From: Allodiplogaster sudhausi
Taxonomy: Eukaryota > Nematoda > Chromadorea > Rhabditida > Diplogasteridae
Direction: 5' to 3'
Assembly: GCA_945643635.1 (NCBI GenBank)
Contig: CALZFC010000033.1
Coordinates: forward strand, 1,816,001 to 1,880,000
Length of the DNA stretch: 64,000 nt
A program made the position numbers and the translations under genes. A model generated the notes under the pieces. That model saw nothing but the letters and a program-made list of their open reading frames with translations. It did not search any database and was not told the DNA's origin. This document shows, in pieces, positions 1 to 13,887 of this stretch (within the stretch, counting starts at the first letter, position 1; each line of letters starts with the position of its first letter).

Positions 1-342
1 GCCTTGCCAAGATGTTTGATATCAGTTCCAGATCACCGCAAATTAAGAACTCTTGCACTGTTAGAAACTACAGATGCTTATTTTCATGTCTACGAGACAT
101 GCATGCGTAATCAAAGATAACGGAGATGGATAATTGTTAAGGCTAAGTTTCCACTATTTTATCCTGGAAATATACGCGTAGCTATTGGGCCGATGGCAGA
201 AAGAAGGAAAAGCATAACTTTGGGCCGGTCCAGCTCTGTCCACATTACTTGTGAAGGGACAGAAGGAGTTGTGAGAGAGAGATGGAGAAAGAGAAAAAAG
301 ATAGAGAAGGAGAAAGAGAAAGAGTGGTAGGGAGAGAGAGAG

Positions 343-376
343 GGAGAGAGAGGGAAAGAGAGAGAGAGAGAGAGAG
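343..376. repeat. GA dinucleotide microsatellite
   Basis: Interrupted GA run on the plus strand. Similar runs recur through the window at about 1043-1068, 3420-3458 (CT), 4928-5041 (CT, interrupted), 12249-12267, 18302-18334, 19817-19855, 23721-23755, 27585-27622 and 45279-45313 (CT). Several fall inside introns. Confidence 0.9.
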
Positions 377-1907
377 TCAGCTCGGCGTCGTTCAATCTGA
401 TAAAGGCGCGTCGGTCCGCTACACGGAAATGCCGAAATGGACTGCCTAATAGTAAATAGGATTGTCTCTTCCCGCCGGAGGAATTAAAGGAGAGGAAGTC
501 TCTTGAGAGAGAAGCTTCCAGGCAGTGAACACCTCCAGGACAAAACAAGAAAGGCATCCGGGTGGGAGCTATCGGTTATTCTCACTTCTTGTGGTCGAGT
601 CTTCCCACAAGCTCCATATCTCAAAAAGTGAGATGAATTCTGTCACAACTCTCTTTTTCTCTCTCTCTCTAACTCTAACTATTGCTGTTTGTGTATCTCT
701 CTCTCTCTCTTTCTCTATCTCTCTCTGCTCTCTGCTCTCTCTCTCTTTCGTCATCTCGCGCTCTCTGCACTTTCTTTCTCTACTTAATGAATGCTCTCTT
801 CTCTCTCAACGACAGTCAGACGATCTTGGCTGCTCAAATTGCAAAGCTTCAAGAGCGGCACGGACGAGGGACATCCGGGGTATAATAACGATGTGAGAGG
901 GAGAGAATAGAGATGGAGAGAAATAGAGAGGAAGGGAAATACAGAGAGAGAAGGCGAAGGAGAGAGATGGAGAGATAGAGAGAATGGAAAGATGTTAAGA
1001 GGGAATATGGAAAATGTGCAGAAAAGGCATGCCAAATGACAAGAGAGAGAGAGAGAGAGAGAGAGAGGCAGCAGCCAGCGAGAGATGGATGACGGGACGA
1101 GAGAGAATACTCAAGATGGAGTGTCATGAGAAGTTCGCGAAAGCGAAACACGACGCGGCGATGCTGTTGAAAAACAGTACAGGCCGGAAAAATAGAATAG
1201 AATAAAGAAAACCGAATAATTTACCATCGCCAATACTCTTTAATGGATCCAATAACTTTTAGTAATCCTCTTCTATGGATCCAATTTTCATTGCTTCCTC
1301 CAAGAAAGATAAGAATGCAAACAAACCCAGGAGTCGTGTGGTGGCAGATGACATCGTTCGCGCATGAAATGCCCTGCAATTTCGTCGAAATTATGTTGAT
1401 ACCAAAAATGCAGAAAACCGTATTCGTTAACATTTCGCGTGATAACTAGTGAACAGGAGAGACCATTAATTCTCATTTGTAATTACATACTTACTTACAA
1501 TACATCTGCGATATTTCCCTATTTTGCTTGACCTGCGACGAGTGATTGAATCCATTTTGAGTGATGAGAGGGAGAGAAGAAACGGAGAAGTCATCTCAGG
1601 CTGGGGACTGTCTTTTGAAGGAGAAGACAAGAGAAAGGCACTGGCCAGAAGGTGGCAAGTCTACCAAGAAGAAGCTTATTATGGCAAGGATCTCGAGATG
1701 TCTCGGCTCAGTGGACAACGTACGTTTGTTCAGGCCAATGAGCTACTCCGCTCTTTCATCTAGCTCACTCTTTCTCTGTCGTGCTTTCTTCGACCTGTCT
1801 CATCTTCTTTTGTTTCTCACATTCGCTATTTTACAAGGTTCTCTTTCCTCTTCTGTCTCTCTCATGATGTGCATTCCTACTCTGCATTCTTTATACAATT
1901 CATGCAA

Positions 1908-1976
1908 TTACATACATATGTATGTACATATATACATACATACATACATTCATATGTATGTATGTATGTATGTGCA
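1908..1976. repeat. CATA/TATG tetranucleotide repeat patch
   Basis: Alternating CATA and TATG tetranucleotide units form a partly self-complementary simple repeat. Shorter related patches occur near 17617-17665, 25080-25105, 58177-58222 and 61240-61262. No coding signal. Confidence 0.85.
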
Positions 1977-3418
1977 CGTCCAGTCACCAGATGAGAGTGG
2001 TATTACGAAAAAAAAGAAATATGAAGCAGAAATAAAGAAAGCAACATAAAACAGAATGTGTCATTTAAAGTAGTGTAAAAGTAGCATTAATAATGTTAAC
2101 CATGCAGAAGGAAGAGCCAGTAGAGGGAAGGAAGTGGAACGACCGAATTGAAAGATGCGTCGCATGAAAATCTATCGTGACATTTCAGGAAATGCGCCAG
2201 AAATAATTAAGGCCGTGGCCGTTGAAGGACGTTCTACTAAAAGCCTTGTCCCTCCGAGATCGCGCGAGCTGACGGAGACGGCTGTTTCACGATGAACTAG
2301 TCACACAAAAGAAACAAAAAAAAACTAAAGTTAAATGAGTTGAAGATATCTCCTGTTGGCATAGGCATTCTTTGTTTTTTCGTTTTCTATTATTTTCTAA
2401 TTAGATTAATTTAGTTTTCAATCACATATTTACATAGAATAATTGAGTGGCAATCCTATTCAAGCAGAAAAGTCATGAGTAGCAGACTACTCACAAAAGC
2501 GCGCTCGAGTCGGCCAAGGGCTCCTAATTAGCAGTACCGAAATAATGTTCATAATAGTAAATGGAAGATGAGCGTGATATACGCTTCCTCCATTTCCAGC
2601 GCTAGTCACGGTCCATTCAAAAATCGTTTGAACTTACTAGCGTTAGCCGTGTCCCTCTTTTCCCTTTTTCTTTTTTTGGGAATGCAAACTGAGGAGTTCC
2701 ACGTACACAATCAAAAGAAGGCAATCATTGCGCATGCGAGCTAATTCTTGAGCACAAATAAAGGAGTCTCCGGACGGAGACTGCCTCGGGCGGTGAAGAA
2801 GGAGTTGACTCCAGCTCTTTTTCCTCTTTTTCATCACATCTTCTCTCTCTCTCTCTCTGATCCTCTCTCTTCTCACATCATCTCTCCCTATCTCCCCTTC
2901 CAATATGCATTCTCTCTACATAATCTAAGAAAGTGAAAAGCGATGAAATGTGCATATAAAAGTGAGAAGGAAGGATTCCCGCATTCATTCATTCATACCT
3001 CCTCCTCCCTGTATTCCTTCATCCCCGTCCCTACATACTTCCATAATTCGTTACCTTGTTCTCTCCCTTTGCCCATTTCACTCTCTCTACCTCTATCTTT
3101 TTGTGTCTCTCCCTCTATCTCTTTCTCTCCCCATCTCTTTCTCAGTCTTCCTCTACATATCTCTTTCTCTCTCTCTCAGTCTCTCTTTCTATTCTCACTT
3201 TCAAATTTTATGGTGTCTTCCTGCTTAATATTCCCCAAGTCTGCAAAGAAAAGAATTGTGGGCCAAAAATGAATAGTATTAGCGCTCCAACGGGTGGGAC
3301 CAAATTTGAATTTTCGTATTCAACGATCTACGCAGATCAAGCACATCGTTTACGTTGACGTTCTTGACTGCTGGTCCCCTTCCTTCTCTCGGTTCCTCTG
3401 TTTCTAACTGGTCATGAG

Positions 3419-3464
<46 letters not shown>

Positions 3465-4927
3465 GCTGTAGCTATCCTCCCTCAGTCTACTTCAGCAGGC
3501 AGCGTAACGAAAAAGGCAAACACAAACAATTCCGAGACAGCTTCTCATAACACTCTGAATAAGGAGCCTCCACAAGAAACGACAAGTTGAATGACAAGCG
3601 AAAAGCAGGAACTAGGAGATGCGTCAAAGTCATTAAAAATGAAGAAACACTCAACTTCCAAAGAGAATGACTTCTACACAGGAAAAATTACTAGGGGATG
3701 ATTCTTGAAGTTTAAACCGTGTAGGAAAATGTACTGATCTTGCGCGCATAATGGCGTGAGAAGAGACGACTTTGAAAGGGCAACAGGGCAAGCCGCTTTT
3801 TGACACATTGCCATAGCGGCCGGCTCGAGCTGGAGGCGTCTTCCACCCATGACTGACTGGCTATCTATCGTGCTCTTCTCATTTCATTTCTTCTCTCTCT
3901 CTCTCTCTCTTTATCTACTCTTCGTTTTCCATGCTCTCTTCTGTCTTGTTTCTATTCAATCCAACGCTACTCTTTATAATAAATTATCCAGCACAGAGTA
4001 GAAAACTTTGGAAAGGAAAACAACAAGGAATAAACTTCGTCTTCACTTGCAGCTCCTTCTTCCATTGTATCCTGGAATTGCACAATTTTATAACTCACCT
4101 TTATTTAATAGGAACCAATCGAAAAAAATGTGATAGCTAAAAAGAAGGAAAAGAAGATACGCCGCCGAATGGTTTAAGAGCAAGAAGCGGATTGAAGTGG
4201 AGAGCTGAAGGACTCGAATTGGTGTGCCGGGTTGAAAAGATGCTGGACGCATTACGTCCCACGGGAACGATCCACGGACTTGCAGTTTCTCTACTGGTCT
4301 CTCTCTTTCTTCCTTCAAGAAAATTCTATGGAATCCCTGCCCTCTCCAGTTACCAGCACCTCTTGACGAATGACTCCAGGGAGTATTTCTTCTCTTCCAC
4401 AGCTCAATGCATGCACCTCTACTCCTGAGTAGTAATAATTCCCTTCCTGAATCAATCTGCCTCAGTCTTCTGATTATCTCTCACTCTCGTGTCTGTCTGT
4501 CCCTCTCTCTCTCTCTCCCTCTTTATCATTCTCGATCCAAAAACCTCCTCTCCTTTTTGTCACCAATTCCCCTTCTTTAACCATCGTGCGCCAAAATGTC
4601 TCGGGTGGTCAGCAATATATAATATTTGTGCTAAGGAAAACAAGCGAAGGAGCAGTGTACTTGTTAACTGAAGAATGGGAAAGAAGGGAGGGAGAGATGC
4701 TTTGTCTTTCTCTGCGTCTCCTCCCTCTCAGTACACTCTCTTCTCTCTTCTATTTCCGTTGGCGTCGGCCCCCTTTTATCTCGAGTATACGCTGCGCTCG
4801 GCTCTGCAAAATGTTCTCACTCGGCCTGATTGTCTGATAGACATCGTGCTCATTCATTAGTTTCTTCTTCCTTTCTTATCTATCATAACACAGTCCACTC
4901 TTCTCTCTCTTCTCTCCATCTTCCACC

Positions 4928-4978
<51 letters not shown>

Positions 4979-5049
4979 CTCTCTCTCTCCCTTTCTCTCT
5001 CTCCCTTTTCCTCTTTCTCTATCTACTCTCTCTCTCTCTCTCTACCAAC

Positions 5050-6045
5050 CTTTCCAAAGCGGATCATGTCTCCAGACTCTTGCCACGCAATGGCAACGTC
5101 GTCGTCCGCGAAATAGCGATCGTTCTCTGGAATAAAGTAGGTTGTCTCATTGCTGATGGAATGAGCAGGGAAGTGTCTGACTTGCAGCGAAGAAGACCTC
5201 CCGGCCAAGTTGCCCAGTTGCATCGCAGTACTTGTCCATCTCGGCCAGAGCCGCCTTCAAGTACACCAGACGGTCCATGAGGTCGATAACCTTGAAAGGA
5301 AGCCCTTTCTCTCCTCCCTTCTTCTCTTCGTTTCTCTCGTTCTCATCTCTCAAACCAACTTGTTTCCTTGTATGATCAGGAGACGGCAAGTAAAGAGAGG
5401 CAGAAAGACCAGAAGGAAGGCAACCATTCCATACGAAGCGGACAACTAAATCGAACAGTTCCTTTATTATTTGACCTACCAAATATGCACATTCCACCAC
5501 TCTTCATCTTTCACTGAACAAAGCTATGTAGTTTAGGGTGGCAAATGTCCAGGATGCTTTCGTCCATTAATTAGCTTCATCAACAAATCTCCTTTCAATA
5601 TGGAGACGCATATTCCAGTCCTCATTTAGGAGGTTATTTCCGAAGCAACCAAATAAAACAGTTAGATTGAGAGAAGATGAATGAAAGAGAGAATAGGGAA
5701 TGACCCATGGAAGCTTTTCTTCGTCGAGTTTCTTAGTCGCGGCGCCACACACATTGTCCTTGCTTTCCTGCACTTTCTTCCCCTCTGCTTCTGTCTGCGC
5801 GTCCATATCTTCGCTATCTACTCGCTAAGAGAACAAATCTTTTATTTCAGTCACTTTTAATTATCTATTTCAGTTCATTATCTATGAGGGTCTCCGCAGA
5901 AGAAGAGCCTAACCTGCTTGAAGGAAACGCCTTCGTCATAGGGAGCATCGTTATCTCTTCCACTGGAGTAGTACTTCACAGAGACGACGGATTGGTCAGA
6001 GACGAAGAGGAGAAACAGCCAGAGGAACAGACAACCAGACACGGC
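5050..6045 (-). CDS. Unrecognised secreted or membrane-anchored protein (partial model)
   Basis: I do not recognise this gene. Four minus-strand exons join in phase: 5914-about 6045, 5705-5824, 5182-5290 and 5050-5126. The first contains a strongly hydrophobic segment (LFLWLFLLFV) followed by SVVSVKYYSSGRDND, which looks like a signal peptide or N-terminal anchor. The second is hydrophilic and ends EEKLPW. The third and fourth (VIDLMDRLVYLKAALAEM, then NDRYFADDDVAIAWQESG) have good codon use and are joined by a 55-nt intron whose phase restores a lysine codon. The third exon uses a TTTCAAG 3' splice site. The start codon is unresolved: an ATG near 6053 opens a signal-like peptide but in another frame. 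The 3' end beyond 5050 runs into a CT microsatellite and was not found. Confidence 0.55.
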
Positions 6046-6487
6046 TGAAGCTCATAGATACTCCGCAGAATCTATCGTTTCGAAAGGATCAGCCAAACAA
6101 AGCGAATCAGGTATCCAAGAATCGAGTGAAATAATATGGAAAGACAAAGGAAACCAACCGCCTCTCATTCTCGAAGGAGTCGTGACTAAGCAAGAATGGA
6201 ACAGAGGCTGTCATGCCATTTCAATATTTTAGTCATGTTATTGGCGCTTCATTATTCATTAGTTATGCTATTCTGCTCTCATTTCATTCAGCTGCACTTT
6301 CATTCAACATTCTATTCTTTGTGTACAAACCGCTGGAGTTTAACAAATAATTTTATGCTTGGTATTTGACAAACGTGGATGCAATACTTTGTATTTTTCA
6401 TCAACGAATAAGTACAACGAACTAGACCCGGAAGAATACCTAAAATGCCAGACCCTGATATTGGATGAGACTGCAAGAGAAGACAGA

Positions 6488-7910
6488 CTAGCCACTGCCT
6501 TGCAGTCCATGGCGGCGTCTGCGATGCCGAGAGAGAGCAGCCTCGTCTCCACTCAAGAACTTCCCGCACTCGGGGCATTCCCTTCGCTCACCTGAATACA
6601 TTTATTTCTCATTTATCGCGAAATGGAAAAAAGAATAAACACCGTTCGTCTCAGTGATTCCACTCTTTTCGCCGTGAAAGTATCAGAGTGTCTTGATTTG
6701 AATGATTTGTCAGGTATACTGCAAAATAAATAAGATTTAAAAAGCTCGCCAAGATGGACGCGGACAAAATGATGGCGACGCTCTGAAGTGGTCTTGAAGG
6801 TACGACGGCAATCAGTGCAGATGTACTTGGACTGGCGAGAGTGAGAGGCACGAGAGTGCAAGGTCAGGCTGGAGAGGCAGAGATGCAGACAGTCATGACA
6901 AAGAGATGGTAACAACAGAGAGAGGAGAGAGACAGAAAGCGAAAGTGAGAGAAAGAGAGAGAGAGACAAGAGAACGAAAGAGAGAGAGATGCTGACCGCT
7001 CTTTCGTCGCGAATGTCTGTGGGCACTGATCACAAGAGAATGGCCGCAGTCCGAGGTGTGCGGAGTGGAGATGGCGGGTCAGCAGATATCTGCAGAATTC
7101 AGATGTAAGAGAAGGAAGGAAATAGCAAGAACCTCTTGGCGAATTCTCGCTGGCAACCCTGCCAGCGGCATCTCCGATCTCCCCTCCGCACGTGGCTGTC
7201 CACGTGCTCACTCGCACCCTCTGGCTCTCCACTCCAAGAACAGCCTTCCCAGGAACACGCGATGTCAGAAGGAGCCAGGCCATGCTGAGAGAACGAGAAA
7301 GATTGCGGCAGTCATTAAGAGATCGAGAGAAATTAGTTAGTGGCAGGAAACGGTACAGAATTTATCCATAAATGAAATAAATTTGCAGCGACCGGGCAAT
7401 GCCAGAAAATAAAAGGAATATTAGAAAATATGCCTCCTACCGTATACTCATTGGCCATGAAGAATTCGTCCTCATCGGCCACGCGGTCTTCAATGGATGA
7501 ATCGACATCGTTTGTAAGCACGGGAGGCAGCAGAGTGAAATCGGACTGAAGAAGAATATTTATGCATTTTCAAACAATCTATTTTTTAAATGTTTAATGA
7601 AGTCGAACATAAAGTAACTGACAGCGCCTGGCAGAAGAAAAGCGTATGAATGCTCGGCTGGGTCTTCTTCCAACATCAACTGGTCCACTCTGAACTACTT
7701 CATATCACAGCTTCAGTGCTGTATTTGCACACACCTCCCGTAGTAGTCATGAGTGGAGTTGACGAGTCTATCGCATGCAGAAGTGGACGGTTCGTAGGAG
7801 TGGTCGAAGATGTCGTCAGTGAAGGGAGCGGAGCTGGGACAGACCCCGAGGATACTCGTGGGCAGCAGGAGCAGGGCCGACAGCGCATCCTTCAGAATCG
7901 TCCATTCCAA
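6488..7910 (-). CDS. C2H2 zinc-finger protein, probable transcription factor
   Basis: Likely a sequence-specific DNA-binding protein. Minus-strand exons that join in phase are 7441-7545 (acidic: SIEDRVADEDEFF), 7133-7284, 6997-7089, 6750-6868 and one ending near 6488. Fingers in order: two C-x4-C type fingers (CSWEGC..., CRWQGC...), then CDQC..., CTDCRRTFKTTSERRH..., and a last CPECGKF.... The C-x4-C spacing recalls Gli/Zic-like fingers, but I cannot assign a subfamily. An upstream exon around 7713-7910 is plausible in one of two frames; its phase does not match the 7441-7545 exon, so the N-terminus is unresolved. Odd points: the intron 6592-6749 has a GC donor (TTG|gcgagc), and the last finger is broken by a one-base frame change, since the histidines (SRHRRRHG) lie in the next frame. 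Confidence 0.75.
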
Positions 7911-8545
7911 GATACAGTATCCACAACTTTAAAATAAAACCTTTTAGAGTGAAAAGAATAACATACCGAATGGCCGGAATCCTCCTCGCCATCTCCAATA
8001 GTTTCCTGCGGCTCGCCCCTTGCTCTACCTTCCGAATATAGCGACATCCAACTTCAGTTTCTATCGTTAATAAAAGAGAGAATAGACATGTGAACCGCCG
8101 CAAAAATTCGAAAATAGGCACTTGAAGGTAATACTACCATTGTCAAGACATACAGGAAGGGATTGCGGAGAAAACAATTTATCAATTGATAACAGACAAC
8201 TGAAACCGCGTAATATGCACAAAGAAAGCATGGCAGGAATCAGGAATAACGCGGAAAGAACAGCATAGAAAAGTTGCGCAAGATACATGCATGAATTGGT
8301 TAATCAATTAGAACATGCCTTACATGTAAAACATTTTCAATATAGCAATGTATTAATGTTTTAAAGCATATAGTTCGTATGGCATAAAAAGGCATTGTTA
8401 ATTGAATCAAGAAAGTTGCCTGATTTTGATGACAGTTCGTAAGATGTCTGATTAATGAGTACCGTAATACTTGAGCATTATCAAGAAAGAATGATACAGT
8501 AAGCCGATGGAATGAATATGAATGTATTGGTGAGAGTGGAAGTAA

Positions 8546-9444
8546 TCATTCCATCTCTCCGACTCTGCCAGAGAGAAGAACTGCCCGTCCACGACCCCTC
8601 CCTCCTTCACTCGCCGACACTTTCATCATTCGCATGATGAAAGGGATCGCAGCCAGGAAGAGAGCCACGTTCAGAATCATCTTTAAGAGCAGAAGATTAC
8701 ATCAAGTAATAGCTGCCTATTACATGGAAAGTCATTGTACCGAAACGACGAAGAGATTACGGTACATGGAGTGGCGGTACTCGCAAGGGATCGGGCATTC
8801 GAAGTGTGGCGGCCAGCCAATCGTACGATTAGACACCTGAGGAAAAATCGGCCTTTCTAACCAAGATGTTGAGTACAGCACTTACAGCACTACTAAAACG
8901 CATCGAAACACAAAATGTATGCAGAGAGAAAGAAGCTCGCCTTCTGAACTCGGTCAGCAAGTTGATTGGCAACGGCCTCGATGGCCTCAACTGAGAGGAG
9001 AACGTCTTCATCTCGATGCAACGCACGGAAGTCTTTGATCATCTGTTCACGCACCTTAAAAAGAACTAAGCAAGAAGTCATCGTCAACACAAGAAGTCGA
9101 AAGGGAACGCAAATAAACCTAAATATACACTGGTGGCGTGAGAAGATGGACTGACGAACCTTCTGGAAGTCTTCGCCTTCCGACTTCCCGTGACGACGCC
9201 ACCACTGGTCAATGTTCACCTGGTAAAGACAGATTCAGAATAGAGCGAATTAAATTGAGACAGTTGTTGCAACTGCGTTTTTCAATACTCTTCATAAATA
9301 AATAAGACAATTTGAAATGCCACTCCTCCGCTAACCTGAACAGCGATGTAGTGTCTGAGCTGGCCTACGAGAACCTTCTCAAAGAAGTGCCGAGTCCGCT
9401 CCCAGCATTCCATTCCACTCGCGTCGTCCACCGAACAATGCGAA
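8546..9444 (-). CDS. Unrecognised protein with C-terminal membrane anchor (partial)
   Basis: I do not recognise the family. Five minus-strand exons join in phase: 9336-9444, 9160-9219, 8941-9054, 8741-8836 and 8546-8680, ending in a TGA. The soluble part contains CWERTRHFFEKVLVGQL, DQWWRRHGKSEGEDF and a helical stretch with DEDVLLSVEAIEAVANQLAD. A cysteine-bearing segment (PPHFECPIPCEYRHSM) follows. The last exon carries one hydrophobic helix (ILNVALFLAAIPFIM) and then a short basic, glycine-rich tail. This arrangement suggests a single-pass or tail-anchored membrane protein. The intron 8837-8940 has a GC donor (AAG|gcgagc) and a CAG acceptor, both phase 0. Upstream exons probably exist in 9.5-9.9 kb (for example the frame with REYCNDLIAAGYEMIPR near 9660-9715), but their joins are unresolved. 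Confidence 0.6.
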
Positions 9445-10373
9445 CTTCAAGGAGTTCAAGTCTCTTCAGTTCGTAGCACCGGTTAGCACTTTGGCATTAA
9501 ATAACATGTATGAAAAATATAAGAATAGGTCACAACAAGGAAAACGTGGAACGAACGAGCAGCCTATGACGGTGGAGTTGTCGCCGGTAGGCCATGTCTG
9601 AGCATCAGAAAGGAAAGAGAGAAGCAGAAGGTGAAACAATGTGCAGCAAAGAGCCTTCCCCCTCGGAATCATCTCGTATCCCGCTGCAATCAAATCATTA
9701 CAATACTCGCGCAGAGCACGTTTCCACATTAATTATACTTCCAGCAGACTCAACTACGCGTTAAAATTTTTAAAAATAGCAAAGCAACATATGATGGTTC
9801 ATTGGAAAGTATGGAGACTGCAAAGAACCATAGCGGGCTGTTCCGCCAGAGCACGGTCTTGGCTTCTTGCCAAGATTTAAACAACGTAATATTGCACTAT
9901 TGTTGCAACACTTTTAGAAGACACAATCTCGAAATTCCACCGCAAGGCTGTCTGTCACAATATCTTTGTTTTTGAACCTCAGTTGGAAGAAAAATATATT
10001 CCCCCCATCGCATTTCCCCTGTTGATTACAATCACACTGAACTGCCTGAGAGAAATATTGCTTGCAACTCGCTGTTTATTAAACAATTTTAGCCACAAAT
10101 GAAATCGGACACAGGTCAGCCAGTAACAACACGACCTTCTAACAACCAGTCTTCCTACAAATCTGTAGGACAACAACGACACAACAAGAAATTAACCAAA
10201 TAGAAAATCAGGTGTCTACAAATGGATGAACATGTAAGTCCTCATAGGTGCTGTTACAGCTAACCAAATATATGAAGATAAGAAACCGTGAATGAAATGC
10301 ATGAGTCATTTGGATGGATCTAGCAGTAAGATGATGAGAATGAGGAATCGGAGAGAGAAGAAGAGAGAGTTGC
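9445..10373. other. Interval without a confirmed gene
   Basis: The first part (9460-9880) may hold upstream exons of the minus-strand gene ending at 8546: two short frames look protein-like, but no phase-consistent splice chain was found. From about 9890 to 10373 I see nothing beyond the probable 3' untranslated region of the pyrophosphokinase gene. Confidence 0.5.
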
Positions 10374-11980
<1,607 letters not shown>

Positions 11981-13887
11981 TCTGATGGAGCTGACGGCGA
12001 ATTGGTTACGGTTGTTATCTTCTGCTCTTTCCTTCGCGCTTTCCTCGCCGCTGCTACCGCAACCTAAACATGGAATATCCATTTGTGGTTCACTTGTGGT
12101 TGGTCGGGTCAAAGATCGAACCGTTATCAGAGTGAGCAATGGCACAGGCAACGGCGAATTGGCTGCGTCCGCCTGACTCGACTCCTGCAGAACGAGTGGA
12201 TTCAATCATTGAAGAAAGTGGAAGAAGAAAGAGGAAACGATGAAAGTGAGAGAGAGAGAGAGAGAGCGGCATATAGACAAAAGGGGAAAAAATCAGCGAA
12301 ACAGCACGACATTCCAATAGAACGGTTTCAACGCATTTAAACTGAACAGCATATACAATTGGTGCAAATTAGTCCGTAAAAAAAGTAAGCGTACTAGAGC
12401 CGAATTGAAAGGTCTTCCAATCTCCAAATCACCATGACAAAAAAAGGAAACTGACCGGACAAATAAAAAAAAAACTGACAAAGTCTAATGTGTGCTTAAC
12501 GTTTAAGAAAATAATTGAGGACACGAAGCAAAATGAAAACGTTGTTGCAACAATCTTAAAACATAAAAGACAACGCGCCAGCTCAAAAGGAGTTCGAGAA
12601 GATACGGCAGGGAAGGAACCCACCTGGATGGCTTTGTCTATACTTGATCATGAAGATCCGGAGTCCTCCGGAAGGGCAGCCTTTTTACCGAAAGAAGCGA
12701 CGTTTCTGTTGATTACCGATACTGAGAGGCTTCCTCAAGCACTCCGTTTCCATTATACGCAGGGAGAAGCAATGCGCGTTAAGCAACACAGGAATTAAGC
12801 GGTTCAAGTATATATTCAATACCTTTTCTAATTCCCCGGATATCTCACTGCACCATCAATAAGCAAATTTAAGACGCTAATATTTAGCACATCAAATAAA
12901 GCATCCACATGCCAGTAGACATTCGCAAACATAATTCAAAGGATCTAAAGGCATACTGACTAGCGACGGGCAGGTATTCACACACTATTAAAACCATTCC
13001 AGAAGTCGTAGGGTCGCTGGTATCGCCTTAAAGGTGATAAAAAGATAAGCGGACCCTGTCATCCATCGCGTAGAGGGAAAGGGGCTAATGGAATAGTCAA
13101 AGTCCACGCTGCGTATCAAATGCATATTTCTCAGTCGGTACCCAGTTATCTTATCAAAGATAGAAAGAGGATAGGATGATGAGCAGTAGTGGACATCAAT
13201 ACAGCAAGAAGGGAAAGAAGCAAAAGAAGCATGACAGGTCGCCAGGAGAGATGAGGAGATCGCAGAGAGACTTCAGCTCTTATTGCTCACGCAAGAGCGA
13301 AGCCGATATCCGTCTGCGTCGTTGGCTTCGATTATTCAGAGTATATTTCCTTCCGGCAAAGAGAAGAAGTCAGAGAAGCGAAGGTCGCGAGCAGTTTCCA
13401 CAGAGTGCCAAATTTGGCGCCAAAGTCGAGTAACGTCAACAACCACCACTCAAACTCAATCCTCTCACGCATCGGAGAATGCAGCGGGCACTATTTACGG
13501 CATTTTGAGAGTGAAAATCAAAAATAAAATAAAACAAGCACGACTTGAACGTCGACAGAAGCATCACAATAATATTCTTTCCTACGTAATATTTTTAGTG
13601 AAAAATAAGTCACAGTACGGTAAGAAATTTCTTTTACCGACAATAATGCACGAAACTTTAGTGTTCAAATTTCAGAGATTTTTTAGTCGTTGTTAATGTA
13701 AAGATATTTTTAAGATATTATTTTTAAGATTACTGATTATGAATCACATATTATCCGCGAGAAGCATGAATATTCTCGGAACAAGGTCATTACACTGACA
13801 ATTTTCGACACTTGGGGAAACCAAGTATCGGCTTGTTCGTTTCTCCTGTCTAAACCACATGTGCGAACGGTTCTATACTCTACGTAC
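11981..13887. other. Interval without a supported gene
   Basis: The first 250 bases upstream of the pyrophosphokinase start stay open in its frame and may be 5' UTR or an extended N-terminus. A GA run lies at 12249-12267. A plus-strand frame at 12490-12798 has no family resemblance or splice context and I do not call it. Around 12960-13080 the sequence is mixed and not tRNA-like. The segment 13603-13684 is one copy of a dispersed repeat listed separately. Confidence 0.5.
13603..13684. repeat. Dispersed repeat, copy A
   Basis: About 82 bases nearly identical to 15085-15165 in the same orientation. It includes an internal inverted repeat (GGTAAGAAATTTCTTTTACC). Only one or two differences are visible, including one extra base in copy B. 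It probably derives from a small interspersed element. Confidence 0.85.

Larger units (their letters stand above)
1..5049. other. Gene-poor, microsatellite-rich stretch
   Basis: I see no gene I can support here. The stretch is dominated by GA or CT runs (about 343-376, 1043-1068, 3420-3458, 4928-4975) and a CATA/TATG tetranucleotide patch near 1913-1975. Most open frames are low-complexity leucine/serine or arginine/glutamate translations of these runs. A short minus-strand stretch ending in a stop at about 4740-4810, behind a good TTTTGCAG acceptor, could be a terminal exon of the gene starting at 5050, but nothing confirms it. Promoter sequences cannot be called. Confidence 0.6.

Noticed and set aside
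3056..3358. Serine/leucine-rich plus-strand frames around 2.9-3.4 kb and the many similar ones elsewhere
   Set aside because: Produced by CT-rich low complexity; the same stretch is open in several frames at once.
12490..12798. 102-codon plus-strand frame between PRPS and the charged-protein exon
   Set aside because: No recognisable domain, no paralogue, no supporting splice sites; likely chance.
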